Positions 46,345 through 57,296 of a DNA stretch of 64,000 nt are shown in pieces. The DNA comes from Primulina eburnea (taxonomy: Eukaryota; Streptophyta; Magnoliopsida; Lamiales; Gesneriaceae): assembly GCF_022965805.1 (NCBI RefSeq), contig NC_133117.1, positions 11,990,183 to 12,054,182 on the forward strand, given 5' to 3'. The position numbers and the translations under genes are program-made. The notes beneath the pieces are model-generated. The model did not search any database, was not told the DNA's origin, and saw nothing but the letters and a program-made list of their open reading frames with translations. How positions within the stretch are numbered: the stretch's first letter is position 1; each line of letters starts with the position of its first letter.

Positions 46345-46620
46345 CTGTACTAACAATAAATCTGAACTAACTATTCAAATACTAGAAGACATGTTGCACG
46401 CATGTGTGGTAGATTTTGCAAGAATTGGGGAAAACACTTATCTTTGGTGGAATTCGCCTATAGCAACAGGTACCTGTCTATTATTCAAATACTGCATATG
46501 GGGCTTTATATGGACGTAAATGTCAAACTCTCCTCAATTAGGATATGGAGAGGTTACGAAGTACCAAATATGGGAAAAACATGATCATACCATCTGATAT
46601 CATACAAGAGATAATCTAGA
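46345..46620 (+). pseudogene. Fossil gypsy G integrase, piece 3
   Basis: Resumes with SELTIQILEDMLHACVVDF, carrying the Glu of the integrase core, then (frameshifted) KHLSLVEFAYSNRYLSIIQ, the region after the catalytic core. It degrades into a CACTA-like array at about 46620. Confidence 0.8.
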
Positions 46621-47211
46621 GTAAACATCTAGATTTTTAAAAACCGTTGTAGTGTATTATAATACTACAAATTATTTTAAAAAAATTCTACGACAACGGT
46701 TTTTAAAAACCGTTGTCGTAGCTCGGAAAAAAACCGCTAATAGACAACGGTCGTTGCCCAAAAAAACACAATAATAGACAACGTTTTTTAAAACCGTTGT
46801 CGTAGGGCAACAAAAAACAAGCTAATAGACAACAGTTTTTAAAAACCGTTGTCGTAGCTCGAAAAAAAACCGCTAATAGACAACGGTTTTTGTCGTTGCC
46901 CAAAAAAACAAGCTAATAGACAACGGTTTTTAAAAACCGTTGTCGTAGCCCAAAAAAAACAAGCTAATAGACAACGGTTATTAAAAACCGTTGTCGTAGA
47001 CCAAAAAAACACGTTAATAGACAACGTTTTTTAAAACCGTTGTCGTAGACATATCAAGGACAACAGTTTTTAAGAACCTTTGTCGTTGAGCGGGTTTTTT
47101 GAGCCTACGACAACGGTTTTTCTTGAATCCGTCGTTAAAAGACAAAACAAAACGTTTTTTATAAAAGACCGTTATCTTTGATGTGTTGTTGAATTAAGAT
47201 TTTCTTGTAGT
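46621..47211. mobile_element. Second CACTA-like element (truncated or short)
   Basis: About ten units of CAACGGTTTTT/AAAAACCGTTG with 'caaaaaaacaagctaatag' spacers, ending in terminus TTTTCTTGTAGTG at 47211. A weak left terminus 'tactacaaatt' lies near 46663. No clear 3-bp duplication. It is inserted in integrase G, which resumes at 47212. Its 46752-47211 part is repeated at 48206-48666. Confidence 0.7.
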
Positions 47212-47377
47212 GAGAGTTCAAATTCATGACCGTGTGCTTATGAAGGTAACACCAAGAAAAGGGATGTTCGAGGAAGAAGAAGTGGAAAGTTACAACCAAG
47301 TTTTTTTTGGGTCCTTTAAGATCAACAAACGAATAGGTTCAGTAGCGTACCAATTTCTACATCAGAAACCCACTCTG

Positions 47378-47380
<3 letters not shown>
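47212..47380 (+). pseudogene. Fossil gypsy G integrase, piece 4
   Basis: The plus frame reads VQIHDRVLMKVTPRKGMF, then [18 protein letters not shown], matching the integrase C-terminal domain (VGDxVxLKVxP; GPFxIxxRIGxVAYxL). It is cut by a (TA)n tract. Duplicated at about 48667-48834. Confidence 0.8.
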
Positions 47381-47415
<35 letters not shown>

Positions 47416-47485
47416 AGTTCGTGGTTTATATGACGCAAAATGTCAAGGCATTTTTTACACCTAGCTAATATTAAGCAAACCTCAT

Positions 47486-47520
<35 letters not shown>
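47381..47520. repeat. Two (TA)n tracts and deleted hairpin remnant
   Basis: (TA)n at about 47381-47413 and 47489-47520 flank the left arm of the inverted repeat that is complete at 48933-49120. The right arm and loop are missing in this copy. Confidence 0.85.
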
Positions 47521-47524
<4 letters not shown>

Positions 47525-48832
47525 ACCACATAAATTCATCCAGAAAAAGAATCACACCTAAAAAAGAGTTAAAAATGGTGAGAAAATGCCAAAAACAAAA
47601 GATGGAAATTCTTGAAAAATAGCCCATTTCATTAGAAAACCACATAAATTCATTCAGAAAAAGAATCACCAGAAAAAGAGCTAAAAATTGTGAGAAAATG
47701 CCAAAAAAAAGATGGAAATTCTTGAAAAATAGTAAACCCTCCCAAAAGTACAAAAATTACTTTACACCCAAATCCTACCTAGAAATAATTTAATCTGGAA
47801 GGTGTAGCACAATCTGAAAAGGGATCGGTTACTGTGCCCGAGAGCACAACAGAAGTTGGAAATAATGTTTTTGAACAAGACAACCGAGCACCCAAACTTA
47901 TTGTGTGTAGCAAATACCATAAAATACAAAAATGTCATACATAGAGTGTTTTAGAAATATACCTATCAATCACAAAGATTGATGTTTTGGCTACAACTAA
48001 GTCATAAACAACTTAGCTTTTGAAGTTAGACAATCTACAAGCTTCCAACACCACTCCTTGCTCAGATGGACTCCTTCCTTCAAAATTAGGTCCACCACTA
48101 ACAAGGTAGATCCACTCTAATTTTACACTAGAAAAATTAGAGGATTTTTCTTTGAGAAGTGTATGCTTTCCTCAACAATTGAAGAAGCAAAAGTTGAGAG
48201 AATATCGTTGCCCAAAAAAACACAATAATAGACAACGTTTTTTAAAACCGTTGTCGTAGGGCAACAAAAAAACAAGCTAATAGACAACAGTTTTTAAAAA
48301 CCGTTGTCGTAGCTCGAAAAAAAACCGCTAATAGACAACGGTTTTTGTCGTTGCCCAAAAAAACAAGCTAATAGACAACGGTTTTTAAAAACCGTTGTCG
48401 TAGCCCAAAAAAAACAAGCTAATAGACAACGGTTATTAAAAACCGTTGTCGTAGACCAAAAAAACACGTTAATAGACAACGTTTTTTAAAACCGTTGTCG
48501 TAGACATATCAAGGACAACAGTTTTTAAGAACCTTTGTCGTTGAGCGGGTTTTTTGAGCCTACGACAACGGTTTTTCTTGAATCCGTCGTTAAAAGACAA
48601 AACAAAACGTTTTTTATAAAAGACCGTTATCTTTGATGTGTTGTTGAATTAAGATTTTCTTGTAGTGAGAGTTCAAATTCATGACCGTGTGCTTATGAAG
48701 GTAACACCAAGAAAAGGGATGTTCGAGGAAGAAGAAGTGGAAAGTTACAACCAAGTTTTTTTTGGGTCCTTTAAGATCAACAAACGAATAGGTTCAGTAG
48801 CGTACCAATTTCTACATCAGAAACCCACTCTG

Positions 48833-49120
<288 letters not shown>

Positions 49121-49399
49121 TCTTAATCATGCCTATAAAAAGCTCCATTTCATTAGAAAACCACATAAATTCATCCAGAAAAAGAATCACACCTAAAAAA
49201 GAGTTAAAAATGGTGAGAAAATGCCAAAAACAAAAGATGGAAATTCTTGAAAAATAGCCCATTTCATTAGAAAACCACATAAATTCATTCAGAAAAAGAA
49301 TCACCAGAAAAAGAGCTAAAAATTGTGAGAAAATGCCAAAAAAAAGATGGAAATTCTTGAAAAATAGTAAACCCTCCCAAAAGTACAAAAATTACTTTA

Positions 49400-51138
49400 C
49401 ACCCAAATCCTACCTAGAAATAATTTAATCTGGAAGGTGTAGCACAATCTGAAAAGGGATCGGTTACTGTGCCCGAGAGCACAACAGAAGTTGGAAATAA
49501 TGTTTTTGAACAAGACAACCGAGCACCCAAACTTATTGTGTGTAGCAAATACCATAAAATACAAAAATGTCATACATAGAGTGTTTTAGAAATATACCTA
49601 TCAATCACAAAGATTGATGTTTTGGCTACAACTAAGTCATAAACAACTTAGCTTTTGAAGTTAGACAATCTACAAGCTTCCAACACCACTCCTTGCTCAG
49701 ATGGACTCCTTCCTTCAAAATTAGGTCCACCACTAACAAGGTAGATCCACTCTAATTTTACACTAGAAAAATTAGAGGATTTTTCTTTGAGAAGTGTATG
49801 CTTTCCTCAACAATTGAAGAAGCAAAAGTTGAGAGAATATTGTGTAGAAGTTTCGGCCATGTGCTAGGAAGAAAGAGGGAGGAGAAATTAAAACTTGCAT
49901 GAAACATTGTTTGTTGAAAAAGTTCCCTCCAATTCTTCACCTCCCAAGCATGCATTTTTATTTGGGCTTGTAATAGTTACAAAGCCCATGGACTTTAATT
50001 TAAATGTCTCAAACAAATTTGAGACCAATTAAACCTTCCTTGAATTTATTCAAGACCACTAGTATAATAATTATTTCTAATTAGGCTCTATAAGACCCGA
50101 TGTTATTTAATTAATTCAACACTTGAATTAATTTAATTATTTTGACTCTACTAGGTCCACTAGTTTTTAATTAATTCAACACTTGAATTAATTTAGTTTA
50201 GTCCATAATAATGTTTATGAAAATTACAATTTTCAAATATATTATTTATTTGACCCATCTTTTAATTTAGGAACACTTCCATAAATTAAAAGTTATATTC
50301 CCCATAATTCTCTTATAGAAGTCATACTTATATTTTTCTTTGCGCTTATAAACTCTTTATAAGTCGTTGAACACATTGAACTATTTTCCTTCTCAACTAG
50401 ATCTAGAAATTTAGCACTTGTGTGACCTCAATGGTTCAATGGTACAACTAGCCGTGGGTTCACATCTCAATATGATTCGGGACTAAACATGTCCTTATAT
50501 GAGAATGCCCCAGTTGCTCCATTCTTACTTATCAACTCCTTGATAATAAGAACGTCAGAACTCAAGTCTGATAGTACCTAACCAATCATGTTAAATGCCT
50601 AGCAGCATCGTATACATGATTCCCTAAGTATCAAATGATAGAGCCTGCAAGAACCAATATATTATGGTTAGTGTATAGTACGGTCCCTTCATCTCATATA
50701 TCCCGACCTATTTGACAACTATTGGTATATCAAGAGCTGTCAAAGAATCGATACTATGTGTCATGTCGTAGTTGCATCGATGGTGTAATCTATGAAACCC
50801 CTTTCATAATTACCACTAACACTCTGATAAGAGATTTCAAACTACATACACATGAGATCACATAGGATATCTATACTCGAAGGTAAGTGGTGAATCCCCG
50901 ACTACAAAACATCGACTCCTATATGTTTCGACAAAACACTCAACCTTGCTATCTGATGACCCCATGAGAATCGGTAAACAAGTCAAAGTGCAATGCTAGC
51001 ATATAGAGTCTCAATTTTGTCCCGGGTCATAAGGACTAATGGTGTACAACCATAAACTAGGACGTTTCCACTCGATAAGTGATAACCACATGGAAAGTTC
51101 TTTATGGAGGGTTGTTCAGTGCACTTTACAAGGAGCAC
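49400..51138 (-). mobile_element. Ty1/copia 3' LTR, distal part
   Basis: Non-coding LTR sequence on the minus strand, continuous in sense with 61317-61675 across the inserted LTR C. It shows long AT-rich stretches and 'ttaattcaacacttgaattaattt' direct repeats (about 50105-50200). Its left limit is uncertain because part lies in the tandem duplication. ORFs here are without family features. Confidence 0.5.
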
Positions 51139-51325
51139 TGTTGAAACATTTCATGTTCGCAATCTTGATTTTGATGTTAAAAAAATTTTTATTGTGTTTC
51201 TAACATATTTACTCAAGTGTGAAGTTATTCACACAAGAAGCAAACCGAAATTTATTATGCACAAACTGAATTTCTGGCAAGATTTGGTGTTTTGACGATA
51301 TCTCTCAGCTAGATAATCTAAATGA

Positions 51326-52645
51326 TGGTGTGCTGTCGTTATGCCACCAAATTAATTCCTACCCTTTTAAATAAAACTAGTGCAATGGTGAGTAGGGTCG
51401 AATCCACAGGGAACGGGAGATTTATTTCTTTCGAGTAAAATGCAAATAAAGGGGGGATTTGTTTGATAAAAACTAATATTAGAACTAATTTAACATGCAA
51501 GAAGAAATAACAAAATCAAGATGAATAACTAATTAAATGTAAATTAATATTACTAAGCTCGATTCAAGGGATTTCTACTATTCAATTGTATCACTGTTCA
51601 TCGGCTAACATATATTTATTCATGCAATTACAAGCAATTAACTTTAGAATTATAGGGATAGCCGCTAAAATTCTTGTGTTTTCCTAAAATAATTGACCAA
51701 ACCCAGCATCCAGTCAAAACTTATTAATAATTAACTGGGCACGATAGCGTTCCATATTAATTAAAAATAGCATTTTCGTTTTGTGAAAACAGTTAATCCT
51801 AAATCTAACAACCGAGATAGCTGCAATTGATAGATCGCGTTTCGTTGATTTATTTAGATTAAATATGCTATGATAGCACAACACACCTAATCTATCGCTA
51901 CTCATGTTCCAATCATTCATGACAATTACGGATCACTGAATTCATGGATAGCAGTAGAAAATTATATATCGAATTAAATTGTCAGATTAATCAACATACA
52001 ACTTTCATATAAATAAATCATAAATCAACAAATACTTGAACAAAGCACAAATTTTAAATTAAAGCACAAAAGCCTCACAGTGATAAATCGAATTAGTAAA
52101 AAATATCCCTTGAATCAAAAACTAATACTTAGCCTAAAGTTGTGGAAAGAGTTGGAGAGAAAATCTTGAGCCTCCTTGTTCTTGTGTTACGTGAGATTGG
52201 TTGGAAGATTGTAGAAAGCTTTCAATTTTGATTTTTCTCAAATCTTGTGTGCGGCTGTGTCTCTCCTTTTCAATTGAGTAGTGGATTTGGGTTTTATTAA
52301 GCTAACAAGCCCAATAATACTTAATTAACCTAATTCTTAAAATATAATATAATAGATAATATTTTATCTATATTTTCCTTTCTTGCAATTTTTTGGCAGC
52401 TGAAGTATCATCATAAGGCGTGGCCACGCCTTATTCCAGGACTTCTTCTGGTTTGGTCATTCACTTTGAACTCTATCTTGGAAACTTCAAATGTGATAAA
52501 CATCACTTTTTTAGCTCAAATTTGTTCCAAGACCGTAAAAGTTCCTCCTACAATAAAATTACACAAAAATGTGTCAATTAAACATATCGGAGGTTAAAAT
52601 AACGGGAAATATGAAAATAAAATATTAACTATTACAAGCCTATCA
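51326..52645 (-). mobile_element. 3' LTR of D
   Basis: TGGTGTGCTGTCG to AGCCTATCA on the plus strand. It holds a perfect 20-bp palindrome TAAGGCGTGGCCACGCCTTA at 52414-52433. Confidence 0.95.
52414..52433. repeat. 20-bp perfect palindrome in D 3' LTR
   Basis: TAAGGCGTGGCCACGCCTTA, repeated in the 5' LTR at 56596-56615 and, as part of larger dyads, at 54192-54426. Confidence 0.95.
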
Positions 52646-52660
52646 AAATCTCCCACACCT
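52646..52660 (-). promoter_or_regulatory. Polypurine tract of D
   Basis: The minus strand reads AGGTGTGGGAGATTT, adjoining the 3' LTR edge. Confidence 0.85.
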
Positions 52661-54191
52661 AAACGATGCTTGTCCTCAAGCATAAAATAGATCAACTCAT
52701 TATCTCAATTTTCGTCCTCCTTCCGCTTCCTCTACTTATCCAAAACATTTTTCATGCAGGAAGAAAATTTAAATTCAGAGCACCTCACAAAATAACATCA
52801 TGAACAATCACTGTAATCAGAATGTGTAGAGATTAAAATGTATGGGATTTAACAACTCCTCACAAGATTCGCTCATTCCGCTCATCAGTGTCTAGGATAT
52901 CTATCAACAAACTCTCATGTCAAATGCATTGAAAATTCTTACCATATGCTTGCAAATATATCACATCCTTCACTAAATGAATGGATTAAAATACACAAAC
53001 AAAAAGGGCTATAAATGGGTTGTAACGTGGCTAGGGGTAAGGTAGAATAAAGGAAATAATGAGCTATGGAATTGGAGAAACCATATGCACTTTTCACAAA
53101 AACAATTGCATCCAAATAATAACATCTTCAACCTCATTATAACATCAAGAGCCCTCTTTTTTTTTTCTATTTGTTTGCTCTTCTTTTCTTTTTCACTTCG
53201 TCTACTTCTCTTCTTTCTCTTTCTTTTTTTTGTTTTTGTTTTTGTTTTTTTTTGTAGACGGTTACTATAAGGATTCGAGATTGAATAAATCCCAACAATT
53301 CACATTATTTTGGATTGAATGATGCTATTTATGAAAATTTTATATGATTTTCCAATTCAAGGTTCAAAAAGAGGGATAACCAACAAAAAGGATTTGACAC
53401 GGCTTGTAATGTGGCTATTTTCATTCAAAGAAAAAGGCTGAGGCTCAAACTTGGTTAATTAGAGGTCTAGGAATCAGGGTAGGCTCAACGAACGGCTCAA
53501 ATGATGCGAATGAAAATGGTTTGAACTTATTGCCCTTATCGTTTTGTTTATGCACCTAATCCACCACAAAGTGTTGACAAGGACATGTATAACAATGCAA
53601 GTTCTAGAAAAATTAACAATGCAATGACAACACACAATCAAAGAAAATGGAGCATGATATCATGATTGCTCATAGGCTCAAAGCTCACCAAAGAAAAAAT
53701 ATAGCAATTGTGTTAAATCCCACACACTTGTCATCTCTAACTATCATCAAGAGCAACTTATTCATAATGCAAACGTGAGAATGCAAAAACATTTGCACGC
53801 AAAGAAAACATCATTTTTTTTTTCGCATCGGAAGCAATCAGGATTCAGAAGAAAGTGATAACAAATGGACTAGATGCTAGGAACTAACAACGTCACTATT
53901 TTTTTTATTACTTTTATGCAAAAAATGAGAAGAAAAAAAAATTAAAACGAGAAATAAGGCAATATACCCTCCCACACCTAAATGTGGCAATGTCCTCAAT
54001 GACACAAAATTAGATGCACAACATAGACAGTAAAAGCAAACAAAGGAAGTTAGAGAACTCCCCTGAAAATTGTTGGGCATCATAGAGCAAGGTGTCCTAT
54101 TGCTGTGGTGGACGCTGCTGCGAGAGAGAGGAAAAAAAATAGGTTAATTTTTTTATTTTTGTTTTTAAAGAAAAGGAAAAAAATCTCCCAG
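52661..54191 (-). other. Non-coding interior of D
   Basis: An AT-rich stretch of about 1.5 kb with pyrimidine runs (about 53155-53255). No domain is recognised. A fragment 'ctcccacacctaaatgtggcaatgtcctcaat' near 53968 echoes the polypurine-tract region, suggesting an internal duplication of 3' sequence. Confidence 0.55.
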
Positions 54192-54426
54192 CAGTAGAGG
54201 TATTTGAATAAGGCGTGGCCACGCCTTATGTGAAAACCTCTACTGGAATTTTTTTTTTTTTCAAATCAGTAGAGGTGTTTCAACAAGGCGTGGCCACGCC
54301 TTGTGCGAAAACCTCTACTGGAATTTTTTATTTTTTTTATTTTTTATTTTTTATTATTTTTTTTTTTTTGCGCAGAAGTGTTATTCTTATAAGGCGTGGT
54401 CACGTCTTGTTAGAAGACATATTCTG
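54192..54426. repeat. Nested-stem dyad repeats, internal array of D
   Basis: Three units (54192-54245, 54267-54320, 54370-54426). Each has an outer inverted pair CAGTAGAGGT/ACCTCTACTG (degenerate in the third) around the inner palindrome AAGGCGTGGCCACGCCTT, with T-rich spacers between units. Confidence 0.92.
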
Positions 54427-54556
54427 CACAAAGGTAATAAAAATTGTACTATGTGAAAAAAAAAATAAAAGAAATTAAAAACAATAAGAACAAGAAATTT
54501 GGGTTGCCTCCTAAAAGCGCTTGATTTTTAGTCGTCAGCTTGACCCTCAAAAGCAC

Positions 54557-55369
54557 TCATTCAAAGAGCGGCTGACGCCCAAAGTACGTGTCATATGACA
54601 CCATAAATGGGTCTTGGTTCCATGTGCCCTCAAGTTTGGCTTGATGTATACGATGTAAGCTCGTCTCCTCAACAAAACGTGACTTTAAATAATAGGCATG
54701 AGATGAGAGTATCATCGTTGGCTCTTGAAGAACAAAATCTGTTGAAATCGGCAATGATGAAAGACAAGGATCTCTTAGATGTATGTATGATAATGTTATC
54801 GACGAGCTCATATCGATAGTCTCAGGAGCTTGTTCATCTCTCAACTTCATTGGTGCCTCCTCTTCGTGTGATATTTCTTCCAAAACTTCTTCAGACTGAG
54901 GCTGAACAGTTTCCTCATTCAATGCCACACGCTTGTTTACCATATCATTCAATCGACTTATGATTATTTCAAGACTATATCCCTCATCTTCTTGATGCTC
55001 GAAAGGTTGGTCTGTAAAATCAGATTGGCTAATTTCTGGAGGGTATTGGTGGCTCCAACTCTGCAGCGAAGGATTCCAATATTGATGGTAGTCAAAGTCG
55101 GCCATATCATTTAGCAAATATATCACACCGTCTTCATGTCGACTAAGTAATGGACTACCAGTTGTCAGTGCTCCATTAAATACCCATCTTCGTGTAACTG
55201 CATCCAAACCTTTAAGGAAAAGTCGAATAAGAACATAGTTAGAAAAATCATGATTCCTGAATGTTGTTATTAAATTATTGAATCTCTCCCATGCTGCGTA
55301 GAATGGCTCTCCGTTTTGTTGAGCAAAGGTTGTGAATACTTGTCGATGAAACATCTCGAAGTATTTCAC
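54557..55369 (-). CDS. D gag-like protein
   Basis: A 270-residue frame. The N-terminal half matches the Athila-type gag core: FAQQNGEPFYAAWERFNNLI, RNHDFSNYVLIRLFLKGLDA, then ALTTGSPLLSRHEDGVIYLL at the position of the conserved AAGG block. The C-terminal half is acidic and low in pattern (NEETVQPQSEEVLEEISHEE). It is shorter than the 383-residue gag of E and lacks the usual N-terminus, so it is either truncated or starts further upstream in another frame. It is the only coding remnant of D and may act as a packaging-competent gag or be a relic. Confidence 0.75.
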   Translation of the reverse strand: MKYFEMFHRQVFTTFAQQNGEPFYAAWERFNNLITTFRNHDFSNYVLIRLFLKGLDAVTRRWVFNGALTTGSPLLSRHEDGVIYLLNDMADFDYHQYWNPSLQSWSHQYPPEISQSDFTDQPFEHQEDEGYSLEIIISRLNDMVNKRVALNEETVQPQSEEVLEEISHEEEAPMKLRDEQAPETIDMSSSITLSYIHLRDPCLSSLPISTDFVLQEPTMILSSHAYYLKSRFVEETSLHRIHQAKLEGTWNQDPFMVSYDTYFGRQPLFE

Positions 55370-55484
55370 AATAAAAAATTATCAAATTCTTCTTTTCTTG
55401 ATAAAATCACCTGCACAAGAAGAATGAGACAAAAAAATAATAATAATAATAGCAAAACTCGAAAAAAAACTAACCTTGCACCGT

Positions 55485-55502
55485 TCCCCGGCAACGGCGC
55501 CA
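55485..55502 (-). promoter_or_regulatory. Primer-binding site of D, tRNA-Asp type
   Basis: The minus strand reads TGGCGCCGTTGCCGGGGA, five bases inside the 5' LTR edge at 55508. Identical to that of E. Confidence 0.92.
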
Positions 55503-55507
55503 AAATT

Positions 55508-56827
55508 TGGTGTGCTGTCGTTGTGCCACCAAATTAATTCCTACCCTTTTAAATAAAACTAGTGCAATGGTGAGTAGGGTCGAATCCACAGGGAACGGGA
55601 GATTTATTTCTTTCGAGTAAAATGCAAATAAAGGGGGGATTTGTTTGATAAAAACTAATATTAGAACTAATTTAACATGCAAGAAGAAATAACAAAATCA
55701 AGATGAATAACTAATTAAATGTAAATTAATATTACTAAGCTCGATTCAAGGGATTTCTACTATTCAATTGTATCACTGTTCATCGGCTAACATATATTTA
55801 TTCATGCAATTACAAGCAATTAACTTTAGAATTATAGGGATAGCCGCTAAAATTCTTGTGTTTTCCTAAAATAATTGACCAAACCCAGCATCCAGTCAAA
55901 ACTTATTAATAATTAACTGGGCACGATAGCGTTCCATATTAATTAAAAATAGCATTTTCGTTTTGTGAAAACAGTTAATCCTAAATCTAACAACCGAGAT
56001 AGCTGCAATTGATAGATCGCGTTTCGTTGATTTATTTAGATTAAATATGCTATGATAGCACAACACACCTAATCTATCGCTACTCATGTTCCAATCATTC
56101 ATGACAATTACGGATCACTGAATTCATGGATAGCAGTAGAAAATTATATATCGAATTAAATTGTCAGATTAATCAACATACAACTTTCATATAAATAAAT
56201 CATAAATCAACAAATACTTGAACAAAGCACAAATTTTAAATTAAAGCACAAAAGCCTCACAGTGATAAATCGAATTAGTAAAAAATATCCCTTGAATCAA
56301 AAACTAATACTTAGCCTAAAGTTGTGGAAAGAGTTGGAGAGAAAATCTTGAGCCTCCTTGTTCTTGTGTTACGTGAGATTGGTTGGAAGATTGTAGAAAG
56401 CTTTCAATTTTGATTTTTCTCAAATCTTGTGTGCGGCTGTGTCTCTCCTTTTCAATTGAGTAGTGGATTTGGGTTTTATTAAGCTAACAAGCCCAATAAT
56501 ACTTAATTAACCTAATTCTTAAAATATAATATAATAGATAATATTTTATCTATATTTTCCTTTCTTGCAATTTTTTGGCAGCTGAAGTATCATCATAAGG
56601 CGTGGCCACGCCTTATTCCAGGACTTCTTCTGGTTTGGTCATTCACTTTGAACTCTATCTTGGAAACTTCAAATGTGATAAACATCACTTTTTTAGCTCA
56701 AATTTGTTCCAAGACCGTAAAAGTTCCTCCTACAATAAAATTACACAAAAATGTGTCAATTAAACATATCGGAGGTTAAAATAACGGGAAATATGAAAAT
56801 AAAATATTAACTATTACAAGCCTATCA
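55508..56827 (-). mobile_element. 5' LTR of D
   Basis: 1320 bp and almost identical to 51326-52645. Contains the palindrome at 56596-56615. U5 side holds 'gggtcgaatccacaggga', a motif also seen in modified form in E ('gtgtcgatcccacgagga'). Confidence 0.95.
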
Positions 56828-57296
56828 AATGACAATCTGCCAACTTGATTGATCAGAAAACTCAATTTTTAGCATGTCAAATTTCACATTCGTTGGGCAA
56901 ATTCGAATGTTATCAAGGTCTAACGGATCGCTAAATTATCGGACTGATTGCACGAAAACAGCAATCAGTTGGGTATGAGCAGTTGGGGTATGTTGGTCAT
57001 ATCTCTCAGCTCGTTTATTGGAATGAAACGATTCAGTATGCGTTGGAAATATAAGACAATGATCTACAAATCATCTTCAGAAGGAAAAGTCTGAATAAAT
57101 ACTGATAAATGACGATGAAGCTACTGGTTCTGCACAAACTGAAATATGTTAGGCTGATTTCAGCACACTAACTGAAACTGAACCAGACCAACTGAACCAG
57201 CTGAACTGAACCGAACCAGCAGTTGGCCAACTGAACCGAACTGAACCAGCTGCTGACCAGTTGAACGGAACGAACAGTTGAGTTGACCAGAGTTGA

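Larger units (their letters stand above)
46752..48205 (+). repeat. Tandem duplication, unit 1
   Basis: A 1454-bp unit running from inside the CACTA-like array, through integrase G piece 4 and (TA)n tracts, to 'gttgagagaatat'. Repeated almost exactly at 48206-49840. The junction at 48205/48206 joins 'gagagaatat' to 'cgttgccc'. It lacks the right arm of the inverted repeat seen in unit 2. A 112-bp direct repeat lies at about 47521-47735. Confidence 0.92.
51326..56827 (-). mobile_element. Element D, young gag-only Athila-like element
   Basis: A complete element flanked by AATGA (51321-51325 and 56828-56832). LTRs of 1320 bp each differ at very few positions by eye (for example 'gttatgcc' versus 'gttgtgcc' near the start). 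Minus-strand order is 5' LTR, tRNA-Asp-type primer site, gag, dyad array, non-coding region, polypurine tract and 3' LTR. There is no protease, RT or integrase in the 2.86-kb interior, so mobilisation must depend on a partner. Confidence 0.93.

Noticed and set aside
50425..50470. Possible tRNA-like box 'caatggttcaatggtac' and 'gtgggttcac'
   Set aside because: The arms do not fold into a cloverleaf and it lies inside a copia LTR.
53085..53270. Phe-rich ORF as a small membrane protein
   Set aside because: Caused by a pyrimidine run in the non-coding interior of D.
55574..55600. tRNA T-arm-like 'gggtcgaatccacaggga' in D LTR
   Set aside because: No acceptor, D or anticodon stems around it. It is a U5 motif of Athila-like LTRs.
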